A DNA stretch of 64,000 nucleotides from CBDCPI01 sp965220245 (GTDB lineage Bacteria > Chloroflexota > Dehalococcoidia > Lucifugimonadales > UBA3495), in the NCBI GenBank assembly GCA_965220245.1, contig CBDCPI010000008.1, positions 310,001 through 374,000 on the forward strand, read 5' to 3'. Both the position numbers and the translations under genes were made by a program. Below the pieces are notes generated by a model, which worked only from the letters and a program-made list of their open reading frames with translations, did not search any database and had not been told where the DNA came from. Below, piece after piece: positions 30,579-39,018 of the stretch; the stretch's first letter is position 1; each line of letters starts with the position of its first letter.

Positions 30579-31913
30579 ATGTTAAGGAAGACTTTGGTGC
30601 TGGTTTTCGTCGGGTTGCTGGCGGCGGGAGTCCTGACCGGATATAACGTCGCCTTTGCCCAAGACATCACCTCGGACGCCAAGAAGTTGGACCAAGGCGT
30701 CAACCTTATTTGGATGGTTGGGGCCTTTTTGGTGTTCTTTATGCAAGCCGGGTTTGCCTTCTTGGGCGCCGGTCTGATCCGCTCCAAGAACACCACCAAC
30801 TACATGACCAAGAGCTTCATGGACTTCGCCATCGCATCCCTGTCCTTCTGGGCCTTTGGGTTCGCGCTGATGTGGGGAACGTCGGCCGCCGGAATTACCG
30901 GAACCACCAATTTCTTCCTGACCGATGCCGCCGATGGTCAGACCTACGTGGACTGGGTGTTCCAGATGGTCTTCGCCGGCACCGCGGCCACCATTGTGGC
31001 CGGCGCGGTGGCCGAGCGTACCAAGACCCAAGCCTACCTGGCCTATAGCTTCATAATCGGCGCCGTGATCTACCCGCTGTACGGCCATTGGGTGTGGGGC
31101 GGCGGTTGGTTGGGTGCTTTGGAGAGCATCAACCTGCCGGCGGCAGCCGACTATGCCGGTTCTGGCGTAGTGCACGCCGTGGGTGGCTTCATCGCCCTCG
31201 CCGGCGCGGCCGTGGTCGGCCCGCGCCTTGGCAAGTTCAATGCCAATGGGACGGCCAACGTGATCTCCGGCCACAACGTTCCTTACGTAATCATCGGCAC
31301 CTTTATCCTCTTCTTCGGCTGGTTCGGGTTCAACATCAACACCGGCGACTCCATCGGCCTCAACGCCATCAACACGCTGTTGGCCGGGGCTACCGGGGCC
31401 GTGGTGGCCTTGTACATTCAATTGATACGGACCGGCCACACCGACGTCCTCATGGCCTGCAACGGCGCTTTGGCCGGGCTGGTGGGCATCACCGCTCCCT
31501 GCGCCTTTGTGGAGCCGTGGTCCGCCGTAGTCATCGGCACCATCGCCGCCCCAATCATGATGGGATCGGTAATGTTTATCGAACGGGTGCTGAAGGTCGA
31601 TGATCCGGTGAGCGCTATCTCGGTCCACGGCACTTGCGGACTGTGGGGGCTGCTGGCCGTGGGCATCTTCGCCAATGGCAACAATGGGGTCACCGGACTT
31701 GTCGGCGGCGAAGGTCTCCAAATCGTTACCCAGCTCATCAGCATGGGCGTGGTCTTGGCTTGGGCGCTGATTACCGGCTTCGCGCTATTCCTAGCCCTGA
31801 AAGCCACCATGGGCGTCCGGGCGACTCGGGAGGAAGAATTAGACGGTTTGGACATCTCCGAGCATGACCTTCCGGCTTACCCCCAAGACACTGCGGCAAG
31901 CAGGGCCGCGTAA
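30579..31913 (+). CDS. amtB: Ammonium transporter
   Basis: 444-residue Amt/Rh channel for uptake of ammonium across the inner membrane. A signal-peptide-like N-terminus (MLRKTLVLVFVGLLAAGVLTGYNVAFAQ) is followed by eleven hydrophobic segments. The twin pore histidines are visible in GHWVWGGGW near residue 169 and SVHGTCGLWG near 349. The Amt signature stretch DFAIASLSFWAFGFALMWG is near residue 85-105. It lies upstream of glnA in the same direction, which fits a nitrogen-assimilation unit. No glnK/glnB gene lies beside it, although amtB is usually paired with one. Confidence 0.95.
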   Translation: MLRKTLVLVFVGLLAAGVLTGYNVAFAQDITSDAKKLDQGVNLIWMVGAFLVFFMQAGFAFLGAGLIRSKNTTNYMTKSFMDFAIASLSFWAFGFALMWGTSAAGITGTTNFFLTDAADGQTYVDWVFQMVFAGTAATIVAGAVAERTKTQAYLAYSFIIGAVIYPLYGHWVWGGGWLGALESINLPAAADYAGSGVVHAVGGFIALAGAAVVGPRLGKFNANGTANVISGHNVPYVIIGTFILFFGWFGFNINTGDSIGLNAINTLLAGATGAVVALYIQLIRTGHTDVLMACNGALAGLVGITAPCAFVEPWSAVVIGTIAAPIMMGSVMFIERVLKVDDPVSAISVHGTCGLWGLLAVGIFANGNNGVTGLVGGEGLQIVTQLISMGVVLAWALITGFALFLALKATMGVRATREEELDGLDISEHDLPAYPQDTAASRAA

Positions 31914-32018
31914 CGGCGCCACCACCAAGATGTAACAAACATTTAACAAGTTGGAAAAGTTGTTGTAACACCCGGGTGGGATAGTAGACTCAATCAAGAA
32001 TTCGAGGGGCAAATACAA

Positions 32019-32102
32019 ATGGAGATCATCGCAGCAGCAGTCGCATTCGCCGGTCTCTTCGGTCTCTGGGTCGTCCTTCCCAGAAAGTTCCTTCGCAAGT
32101 AA
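32019..32102 (+). CDS. 27-residue single-pass membrane microprotein
   Basis: A short frame in the amtB-glnA gap: MEIIAAAVAFAGLFGLWV followed by VLPRKFLRK and TAA. It has a purine-rich site (GAGGGG) eight bases before the ATG. It is a single hydrophobic helix ending in a basic tail, the form of small membrane regulators. The position between an ammonium transporter and glutamine synthetase suggests a nitrogen-linked role, which is inference only. Confidence 0.5.
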   Translation: MEIIAAAVAFAGLFGLWVVLPRKFLRK

Positions 32103-32173
32103 GCCCTCGGCGCAAATAAAGGCCGGGACTGTCTTTACTAGCTCAATAATAGGCGCCCGTCCAAGGCTAAGGT

Positions 32174-32216
32174 CATCAGTCCATGCCGGTTCTACCCCAT
32201 CCGGTATGGACTGATG
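32174..32216 (+). promoter_or_regulatory. Long hairpin upstream of glnA
   Basis: CATCAGTCCATGCCGG (32174-32189) and CCGGTATGGACTGATG (32201-32216) pair over 16 bases with one G-U and an 11-nt loop. It is not followed by a T-run, and it lies 77 bp before the glnA start. It could be a dimer-binding operator or an RNA control element. Confidence 0.5.
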
Positions 32217-32293
32217 TATATTTAAGGAAGTGCCCGAATCAATTACCTCAATCCAGAGTCACCACCGCCAAGAACCAGGGAGGAATAAAACCG

Positions 32294-33724
32294 ATGACAC
32301 CTTCGGAAGCTGTCGAGTATTGCAAAAGTCAAGGGATTGGCATTATCGACCTGAAATTCACCGACCTTCCCGGCACCCTGCAGCACCTATCCATCCCGCT
32401 GAGCGAGTGGACCGAGAGCAATATAGCTGACGGCTACGGGTTTGACGGGTCCAGTATTCGTGGCTTCAAGGCCATCGAAGAAAGCGACATGCTGATGATA
32501 CCCGACACCACCACCGCGGTGGTGGACCCCTTCTGCCAGATACCGACGTTAAGCGTGTTTTGCAACGTGATGGAGCCGAACACCCGAGAATACTACGACC
32601 GGGACCCTCGCTACGTTGCCCAGAAGGCGGAGCAATTCTTGCAGAGTAGCGGCTTGGCCGACCTAAGCTATTGGGGGCCGGAGGCCGAGCACTTCGTCTT
32701 CGATTCCGCCAGGTTTGCCCAAAACTCCCACAGCGGGTTCTACTACATCGACTCCGATGAAGGCGCTTGGAATACCGGGGCCGAGCGGGCCCTTTCCGGC
32801 GGCCCGAACCTGGCATACAGGCCCGGGTTTAAGCAGGGCTACTTCCCGGCGCCCCCTACCGACACTCTTCAAGACTTGCGTTCGGAGTGCGTTCAGAAGC
32901 TGGAACACTTTGGCATCGTGGTTGAAAAGCACCACCACGAGGTGGCCACCGCCGGTCAGGCCGAGATCGACATCCGGTACGATACTCTGACCAAGACCGC
33001 CGAGAATGTCATGATTCAAAAGTACATCGTCAAGAACGTGGCCCGGGCCCATGGCAAGGTCGCTACCTTCATGCCGAAACCCATCTTCGGCGACAATGGC
33101 TCCGGGATGCACACTCACCAGAGCTTGTGGCGAGACGGCGCCAACCTGTTCTACGACGCCAATAGCTCCTACGGGCTGATCAGCGCCACCTGCCGACACT
33201 ATATCGGGGGCTTGCTGTCCCACGCTCCGGCCCTTTTGGGCTTAGTTGCACCCACCACCAACTCCTACCGGCGGCTGGTTCCCGGCTACGAGGCCCCGGT
33301 TAACCTAGTATACTCTACCAGCAATCGCAGCGCTTGTATCCGCATTCCTACCTTTTCCTCTGCTCCGGCAGCCCGCCGGATCGAGTTCCGGTTGCCTGAT
33401 CCCACCTGCAATCCCTACCTGGCTTTCGCCGCCATGCTAATGGCCGGTTTGGATGGGGTAATCAATGAGATTGAGCCTCCGGACCCGGTGGACCTGAATC
33501 TTTACGACCTGCCTCCGGAAGAAGCGGCCAAGATTAAGCAGGTGCCCGGCAGCCTCGATGAAGTTTTGGACGCCTTGGAGCGGGACTACGAGTTCCTGCT
33601 GCGGGGCGGCGTCTTCACCGAAGACCTGATCCAGACCTGGCTGGACTATAAGCGGGCCAATGAACTCGATCCGGTCCGGCTCCGGCCTCACCCGTATGAG
33701 TTCTTCTTGTACCTAGACGCCTAG
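32294..33724 (+). CDS. glnA: Glutamine synthetase, type I
   Basis: 476 residues. ATP-dependent amidation of glutamate with ammonia, the main route for assimilating the ammonium brought in by AmtB. The start was set at the ATG after GGGAGGA, giving MTPSEAVEYCKSQGIGIIDL. Signatures are DGYGFDGSSIRGF, YYIDSDEGAWNTG, the ATP-binding KPIFGDNGSGMHTHQSLW, and RRLVPGYEAPVNLVYSTSNRSACIRIP. Near residue 402 NLYDLPPEE carries the tyrosine that is adenylylated in many bacteria, so covalent regulation is possible. The hairpin upstream may add transcriptional control. Confidence 0.96.
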   Translation: MTPSEAVEYCKSQGIGIIDLKFTDLPGTLQHLSIPLSEWTESNIADGYGFDGSSIRGFKAIEESDMLMIPDTTTAVVDPFCQIPTLSVFCNVMEPNTREYYDRDPRYVAQKAEQFLQSSGLADLSYWGPEAEHFVFDSARFAQNSHSGFYYIDSDEGAWNTGAERALSGGPNLAYRPGFKQGYFPAPPTDTLQDLRSECVQKLEHFGIVVEKHHHEVATAGQAEIDIRYDTLTKTAENVMIQKYIVKNVARAHGKVATFMPKPIFGDNGSGMHTHQSLWRDGANLFYDANSSYGLISATCRHYIGGLLSHAPALLGLVAPTTNSYRRLVPGYEAPVNLVYSTSNRSACIRIPTFSSAPAARRIEFRLPDPTCNPYLAFAAMLMAGLDGVINEIEPPDPVDLNLYDLPPEEAAKIKQVPGSLDEVLDALERDYEFLLRGGVFTEDLIQTWLDYKRANELDPVRLRPHPYEFFLYLDA

Positions 33725-33755
33725 CTCACCTTTTACCGGTTTACCGGGAACCCTC

Positions 33756-33790
33756 GACGCTGCCCGGCCATACCAGGCAGCGTCTTCCTT
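33756..33790 (+). terminator. Rho-independent terminator after glnA
   Basis: A perfect 9-bp stem GACGCTGCC/GGCAGCGTC with an 11-nt loop is followed by TTCCTTTC. It lies about 30 bp after the glnA stop. Confidence 0.75.
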
Positions 33791-33852
33791 TCAGTTCTGC
33801 AACGGTCCTCTGTCAGCGCATACGGAACCAAACGGACTACAAATCCCATCTA

Positions 33853-34317
33853 TCAGTCATCGCTTGCCAAACGTTGTTTGATGCTCTCTATGTAATCACC
33901 TGTTTCACCACGAAGCAAATAGACATTAGTTCGTGGGGAGTCCTGGTGTTCCCTCGGCAGTTTCTTGTATTCATCAACGAAGTTCGCGTTACACGGACGA
34001 CACAATAGACCGCGAACGAAACCGGTCTCTTTGTCATGGTCTACCGCTAATCCGCCTCGCCCTTTGCTGGGTCTATGAACATCACAAAAATAGCATTTGC
34101 CGCCTTGATCATCGTACATCACCTGGTGAATTTCCGGGGTAATGCCATACTCATGCTTCAACTTGGATTTCCATACGCTGAATGGTTGCCTTTCTAGATA
34201 GCACTTCCTACAACGAGCACGTCCTGGAGGGAACGTTGTCTTCTCAAACCACAGTTGACAGTTGTTGCACTGTTTGAGCGCTGGTTCCGAGTTTTCAAAC
34301 ATTATCATTTGCGTCAT
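33853..34317 (-). CDS. Endonuclease VII-like HNH nuclease
   Basis: 154 residues. The N-terminal zinc pair CNNC...CRKC is followed by the recombination endonuclease VII fold: GKCYFCDVHRP, GLAVDHDKETGFVRGLLCRPCNANF. DHD is the catalytic core and the CxxC pairs hold the structural zinc. T4 endonuclease VII resolves branched DNA; relatives are scattered in phages and mobile genes. It overlaps the upstream paralogue by four bases (ATGA), so the two form a unit. Role unknown; a selfish or defence function is plausible. Confidence 0.8.
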   Translation of the reverse strand: MTQMIMFENSEPALKQCNNCQLWFEKTTFPPGRARCRKCYLERQPFSVWKSKLKHEYGITPEIHQVMYDDQGGKCYFCDVHRPSKGRGGLAVDHDKETGFVRGLLCRPCNANFVDEYKKLPREHQDSPRTNVYLLRGETGDYIESIKQRLASDD

Positions 34318-35333
34318 TGCAATTTGCCTTTCGACAGATACGCATTCAAATACGGCGAGTCTTGGTGTTGAGGTGGAAATCTCTCGTAGCGAGACAACAG
34401 CTTGAAATTACAATTCTTGCACAAGAATCCCCGCGGCCTCCCCGTTACGTGGTCATGGTCAAGTTCCAGTTCTTCCAGCGACTCAGGGATTCCGCAGATA
34501 GCACACATACCCTTTTGTTCTGAATACAATCTATCCTCATCGAAGTCAGGTCCATATAACTTCCGCCTGTGAGCTTTGCGTGCCTTGGTTCTCAGCACTG
34601 CCTTTTGCTCTGGGGATAGATTGGCCTTCTTATCTCTCTCATGCTCGCCTTGAATGCGACGCCTTCTTCGTCGCTCCTCAATGGGCAGAGCTTGATTATA
34701 TTCTCGAGTGGCATTCGCTTCGCAACTTTTGCAGGTTGAGCCTCTACGATTGTAGTGCCACCGGAATTCAGTGTGCTCTTTGGTCTCATTGCATTTGTGA
34801 CATGTCTTGGTGTACCCCTCCAACTCCTTCGACTGCTGATCCTTTTGCTTGCATTGTTCACTACAGAATGTTGCTCTGGCCCCTTTGTGTGAAATGTCGA
34901 TATGGCATACTATGCACGCCCGGGTAGTAGGTGTTGAGCAGGGCACGCACTTTTTGGCGTTATGCCCTCTATCCGAGATATCAGCGTGACAGTCCTCGCA
35001 GGTTCTACCTTCTGGGTTGTAACCCGTCATCTCCCGATGCTTTTGCTTTTGACGTTGACGGTATACCAGAATCTTCTCTGGATTCCGCTCTTCCCATTCT
35101 TGGCGTAGCTCCTTGTATTCGGGAGTTTGTTGTCGGCTCTTGATACGCTGTAACACACTTGGGCGATTTTCCCAGTAGTAGTTCTCGGAGCGTTCCTTCG
35201 TTCGGATCTTTGAGCAAGGTTCGCAACGTTGCGCATAACGTCTTCGGTACGAAATGTCGACACCACAATCCAAGCAAAGATGCTGCTCTTGAGTGCCATC
35301 TAGAAACATACCTATCTGTTCTTCGCTCTGCAT
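34314..35333 (-). CDS. Endonuclease VII-like HNH nuclease with zinc-ribbon N-terminus
   Basis: 339 residues. Four or more CxxC zinc modules occupy the first 200 residues (CLDCGVDISYRRRYAQRCEPC, CEDCHADIS, CIVCHIDIS...FCSEQC, CHKCNETKEHTEF). A basic linker follows, then the nuclease domain GMCAICGIPESLEELELDHDHVTGRPRGFLCKNCNFKL. The C-terminal PPQHQDSPYLNAYL resembles PREHQDSPRTNVYL of the next gene, so the pair arose by duplication. It sits where a PIN-domain gene is truncated, as if it had inserted there. Confidence 0.8.
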   Translation of the reverse strand: MQSEEQIGMFLDGTQEQHLCLDCGVDISYRRRYAQRCEPCSKIRTKERSENYYWENRPSVLQRIKSRQQTPEYKELRQEWEERNPEKILVYRQRQKQKHREMTGYNPEGRTCEDCHADISDRGHNAKKCVPCSTPTTRACIVCHIDISHKGARATFCSEQCKQKDQQSKELEGYTKTCHKCNETKEHTEFRWHYNRRGSTCKSCEANATREYNQALPIEERRRRRRIQGEHERDKKANLSPEQKAVLRTKARKAHRRKLYGPDFDEDRLYSEQKGMCAICGIPESLEELELDHDHVTGRPRGFLCKNCNFKLLSRYERFPPQHQDSPYLNAYLSKGKLQ

Positions 35334-35364
35334 TAGCGCCCTCTTTGACTATTGACGGTGACGA

Positions 35365-35487
35365 CTGCTCCCTGTCAAAGGGGTTCTGCAACTCAACCCC
35401 CAGCCGGTTGAAGTCGCCCACGTTCCGGGTAACCAACGTCATCCGGTGCACTGTGGCTGTCGCCGCGATCATGGCGTCTTCGGTCAA
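35365..35487 (-). pseudogene. C-terminal remnant of a PIN-domain (VapC-like) toxin
   Basis: Only about 40 residues are recognisable: TEDAMIAATATVHRMTLVTRN followed by VGDFNRLGVELQNPF. That is the end of VapC ribonucleases, with the acidic D-A-IAATA and TRN..DF motifs. The upstream part is lost or frameshifted (35488-35592) and no antitoxin is present. Confidence 0.6.
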
Positions 35488-35592
35488 GGACCTTCGCGTT
35501 GGGGTTCAGGCTGGTCGTGGAGATTCGGGTTGGCCCCGAGGGATTTTGAAAGCTTGTCGAAGGACGCCGCGCTCAGGGAAGCGTTGCCAGTC

Positions 35593-35949
35593 CTAGTACA
35601 TGATGAGGTGAGTGGGAACCAGTCGCTGTTCGACCGGGTCCACCGCCAAGGCCAGGCCTTCCAAAGTATAGGTGCCCAACAGGGCGGGAGCGTCGTCCTC
35701 CCCGAAGACCACTAGGGTAACCACACTGTCGCCGTCTATCGTAGCCCAGGCCTGTCCGTAGTCCATCTCGATCCGCCGCCCGTCGGCCAGCAGAAACCTG
35801 CGCTGGCCCATCGGCGCAACCCCCAACTCGTGCAGCAGGCGAGTGGGCAGCGTAGTATATGCGGCCCCGGTATCGACCATCGCCTCTATGTCCCGAGCCT
35901 GTTTACCGTCCATGCTGGAAATCCGTAGTGGCCAGTTGAAAGTCCCCAT
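35593..35949 (-). CDS. Retroviral-type aspartyl protease family protein
   Basis: 118 residues from the ATG at 35949, which follows a GAGG site. It carries one aspartic-protease active-site motif EAMVDTGAAYTTLPTRLL near residue 24-41, and the flap/hydrophobic ALLGTYTLEGL near the C-terminus. As in retropepsins, one chain supplies half of the site, so it would act as a dimer. It has no signal peptide and is probably cytoplasmic. Substrate unknown. Proteins of this family are common in cyanobacteria and Chloroflexota. Confidence 0.8.
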   Translation of the reverse strand: MGTFNWPLRISSMDGKQARDIEAMVDTGAAYTTLPTRLLHELGVAPMGQRRFLLADGRRIEMDYGQAWATIDGDSVVTLVVFGEDDAPALLGTYTLEGLALAVDPVEQRLVPTHLIMY

Positions 35950-36069
35950 ATTAGAAACCTCTTCTTCGCACTCTCTGTTTTTCGATTCTAACCGATTGCC
36001 CACCCCTCTGACAGAGCCTCCGGCCTGTTCCACCGCCACTGCTGATCCTCTGTCATTGCCATGAAAATA

Positions 36070-36240
36070 CCCAACCCGTCATTCCCGCGCAGGCGGGAAT
36101 CCAGAAATTCCAGGCACAAGGACCGACACTGGCCGGCCGCGGCGGGCCACCTGCAATTCCGGCCTTCGCCGGAATCCGGGGCCGTTCTCCCGGCAAGGAT
36201 TTTAGACCCCTCACTGCGTTCGGGGTGACAGTTGAGGTGG
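36070..36240. repeat. Dispersed palindromic repeats
   Basis: A tandem set of non-coding palindromes: CATTCCCGCGCAGGCGGGAATCC-type at 36084-36106, TTCCGGCCTTCGCCGGAA at 36157-36175, then a block like that at 30030-30135. They fill the gap between the protease and the MerR-like regulator. Confidence 0.6.
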
Positions 36241-36367
36241 AGTTCTTGGGGGAATTAAAAGACCCTGATTCGAAACAGGGATAGGTTGACGGACGCCTAC
36301 CCCTATGCTAGGCTCAACTGGCTTAATGCTAGGGCAGAGAATTCTATAGGTTTTATCAGGTTCGCTA

Positions 36368-37054
36368 GTGGTTGATGTTCAAGTCGACGAAAAATCTCGC
36401 TGGCTTTCGCTGGGTGACGCCTGCCGCCTCTTGGACGTGAGCCAAGCGACCCTGCGCCTTTGGGCCGACGGCGGGCGCCTCCGAGTATACCGCACTCCGG
36501 GAGGCCACCGCCGCTTTCTGCGGGAAGACGTGGTAGCGATCACCAATGGAAATTCCACCCCAGCCGATTCCAACAACCCGGAGGCCTTGGAAAAATCCGC
36601 GTTACGGCGCATCCGGCGGGGTTTGCATCAACCAACGGCGGCCAATCAACCTTGGCGCCAAGGCGTAGATTCCGAGGGCAAGTTTCGGATGCGGGTGTTC
36701 GGCCGAAGGCTTTTGTCGTTACTTACGGAAGAGCAGCCGCTCCGCACCCGACACCAGGAGGCGGTGGCCGAAGCCTACTTGTTGGGCCGCCAGTACGGCG
36801 CCGAAATGGCCGACAAAAGGGTTACCCTCAAGGACACCGTGGAGGCCCTCATCTTTTTCCGCACCATGGTGCTAGACTCGGCCTCTTCCGCTGCGTGGAA
36901 CCGGATTCTGGAGTTAGCGGACCGGGTCCTCGTAGGCGTTACGGCGTCCTACGAAGAGCGGCTGTCCGGAACAAACAGTACCGGAGAGCAACCTGGAGCG
37001 CCCCTACCGGGTGCGAGCCTCACTGTAGAACCAGTAACAACACAGGAAGGATAG
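36368..37054 (+). CDS. MerR-type helix-turn-helix regulator with helical C-terminal domain
   Basis: 228 residues from GTG 36368. The excisionase/MerR winged helix is at residues 8-55 (WLSLGDACRLLDVSQATLRL, GGRLRVYRTPGGHRRFLRED). After a polar linker comes an all-helical domain of about 90 residues (RHQEAVAEAYLLGRQYGAEMA...ALIFFRTMVLDSASSAAWNRI), which could bind a ligand or dimerise. It starts the tetrapyrrole cluster, 9 bp before ahbAB, so it probably regulates these genes. The ligand cannot be deduced. Confidence 0.75.
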   Translation: MVDVQVDEKSRWLSLGDACRLLDVSQATLRLWADGGRLRVYRTPGGHRRFLREDVVAITNGNSTPADSNNPEALEKSALRRIRRGLHQPTAANQPWRQGVDSEGKFRMRVFGRRLLSLLTEEQPLRTRHQEAVAEAYLLGRQYGAEMADKRVTLKDTVEALIFFRTMVLDSASSAAWNRILELADRVLVGVTASYEERLSGTNSTGEQPGAPLPGASLTVEPVTTQEG

Positions 37055-37063
37055 ATAACGGCG

Positions 37064-38164
37064 ATGGATCTGACTGACCGAAAGCTGTTGAACCTGGTGC
37101 AAGGCCCCTTTCCCCTAGTTGACCAACCGTTCTTGGAACTGGGGACGGACCTGGGAATTGACGAGCCGGAAGTGATCGACCGTTTGGCCGAGCTAAAACG
37201 GACCAACGTTTTGCGGCAGATCAGCGCCATCTTTGACACCCGCCGACTGGGATATAAAACAACCTTGGTGGCCATGGCCTTTAGCCCGGACAAGCTGCAT
37301 CGGGGCGCAATGCACATCAACCGGCATCCGGGCGTCAGCCACAACTACGCCCGGGAGGGGTCCTACTACAACCTTTGGTTCACGGTGGCCGTCCCGCCGG
37401 AGCACGATTTGGAGACCACGGTGGCGCGAATGGCCCAAGACACCGGAGCCTTGTCGTCCCGAGTCATGCCCACGATTCGCTTCTTTAAGATCGGCGTCAA
37501 CTTCGACATGGTGAACCGGAAAGGGTCTTCTTTTGACTATCGGCCCGACGGTGACTTTAGGCCCGACGGCGGCAACGAAGTCAAAGACGGCGTGGCTGCT
37601 CAATCCCTGGACTGGAACACCCCGGTGCCCCTAACCGAGACCGACAAGGGAGTAATCCGTGAATTGCAGGAGGACCTGCCCTTAGTGCCCCGGCCTTTTG
37701 CCGACATGGCCCGCCGGCTGGGAATTACTACTGTGGACCTGTTCGCCCGGGCCAGTGAGTTTCAGCAGCGGAAGCTCATGCGGCGGTACAGCGGCGTGCT
37801 GCATCACCGCAGGTCAGGCTTCAGTGCCAACGCCATGATTGTTTGGAACGTACCGCCGGAACGCTCCGAAGAGGTCGGTTGGACCATGGCGCAGCACAAG
37901 GCGGTTACTCATTGTTACGAACGCCCCACCTTCCCCGACTGGCCCTATACCCATTTCACCATGGTCCACGCAACCTCGCAGGAAGGTTGTGAGGAGATCG
38001 GAAAGGAAATAAGCGAGGCTACTGGCATCACCGACCGGATGATGCTTTACAGCACCCGCGAGTACAAGAAGACCCGGGTTCGTTACTTCGTCGAAGACTA
38101 CGAACTCTACCGGCAGTCGCAGCGCCTTGACCCGGCCAAGGCGGACTCCTTGGTTGAAGCCTAG
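37064..38164 (+). CDS. ahbAB: Siroheme decarboxylase, AhbA-AhbB fusion
   Basis: 366 residues: two AsnC/Lrp-like halves in one chain. The N-terminal half has an HTH-like start and GVSHNYAREGSYYNLWFTVA near residue 90-110. The C-terminal half (from about 185) has AVTHCYERPTFPDWPYTHFT near residue 285. In known AhbA/AhbB (NirDLGH) these His/Tyr/Arg motifs form the siroheme site. The enzyme removes the acetate carboxyls to give 12,18-didecarboxysiroheme, on the way to heme by the alternative pathway or to heme d1. Regulator-like annotations are common but misleading for this family. Confidence 0.87.
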   Translation: MDLTDRKLLNLVQGPFPLVDQPFLELGTDLGIDEPEVIDRLAELKRTNVLRQISAIFDTRRLGYKTTLVAMAFSPDKLHRGAMHINRHPGVSHNYAREGSYYNLWFTVAVPPEHDLETTVARMAQDTGALSSRVMPTIRFFKIGVNFDMVNRKGSSFDYRPDGDFRPDGGNEVKDGVAAQSLDWNTPVPLTETDKGVIRELQEDLPLVPRPFADMARRLGITTVDLFARASEFQQRKLMRRYSGVLHHRRSGFSANAMIVWNVPPERSEEVGWTMAQHKAVTHCYERPTFPDWPYTHFTMVHATSQEGCEEIGKEISEATGITDRMMLYSTREYKKTRVRYFVEDYELYRQSQRLDPAKADSLVEA

Positions 38165-38199
38165 GCGCCGTTCCAGCTTAGCTGTCCGACGTTAGAACA

Positions 38200-39018
38200 A
38201 TGGCCAAGACACCCACCTACTATCCGGTATTCCTAGACCTGTACGGTAAGCGCTGCGTCATCGCAGGAGGCGGCGCGGTAGCGGATGGGAAGATCGCCAA
38301 GCTGCTGGACGCTGGCGCCCGCGTTACCGTAATCAGCCCCGAAGCGACCGCCGCCATCCAGACCTTGGCGCAGGACGGCAGCCTGGAATGGCAGGCCCGG
38401 GAGTACCAACCCGGAGACTTGGCCGGGGCGGCCCTCGCTATCGCCGCCACCAACGTCCGTTCGACCAACCAACTGGTAACTCAAGAAGCGGAGACTCTGG
38501 GTGTCTTGCTGAACGTGGTCGATGCGCCATCCCAATGCAGCTTTATTGCCCCGTCCATCGTTAATCGCGGCCCGGTAACCGTTGCTATATCCACCGGCGG
38601 CGTCAGCCCAGCCCTGTCCCGAAAGATTCGGGAGTCCTTGGCCCATAGTCCAGCGCTTGAGTGGGCCGATTTAGCCGGGATACTGTCCCAGGCGCGAAAG
38701 CGAGTAAAGGAGCAACACGCGGTCATCGACCCCCAGCGGTGGCAGTGCAGCATCACTTCCGAGCTTCTGGAGTTGGTCCAAGCCGGGCGGGAGGAGGAAG
38801 CATTGGCTACTTTGCTGGCCAAATTGCTGGGCGACCCGCCGGAGGCGGATTCCCAGCTTTGCCCCGAAGCGGCGCGATGTCTGCCCCAGGGTTGCGGGCA
38901 GAAACCGGCGGAGCGGCCAGCAGCCAGTGAAGAGCGGAGAGAAGAGCGGCAGACCTCCCGCCGGAGGCGGGCGGGTAATCACTATCCACTATCCACTCAA
39001 AACCGGGGGTCTGCGTGA
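38200..39018 (+). CDS. sirC: Precorrin-2 dehydrogenase / sirohydrochlorin ferrochelatase
   Basis: 272 residues. Residues 1-150 are the NAD-binding domain of the CysG N-terminal family (YYPVFLDLYGKRCVIAGGGAV, VISPEATAAI, ATNVRSTNQLV, CSFIAPSIVNRGPVTVAIST). Residues 150-215 are the dimerisation helices. It oxidises precorrin-2 to sirohydrochlorin and may insert iron. The last 60 residues are low-complexity and include an exact repeat of CACTATC (38980-38993) and a GC palindrome; they look like spacer that became coding. The TGA overlaps the GTG of hemC. Confidence 0.88.
   Translation: MAKTPTYYPVFLDLYGKRCVIAGGGAVADGKIAKLLDAGARVTVISPEATAAIQTLAQDGSLEWQAREYQPGDLAGAALAIAATNVRSTNQLVTQEAETLGVLLNVVDAPSQCSFIAPSIVNRGPVTVAISTGGVSPALSRKIRESLAHSPALEWADLAGILSQARKRVKEQHAVIDPQRWQCSITSELLELVQAGREEEALATLLAKLLGDPPEADSQLCPEAARCLPQGCGQKPAERPAASEERREERQTSRRRRAGNHYPLSTQNRGSA

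Noticed and set aside
30582..31721. 379-residue minus-strand frame over amtB
   Set aside because: Antisense shadow of a clear transporter gene, rich in Gly/His/Asp with no domain.
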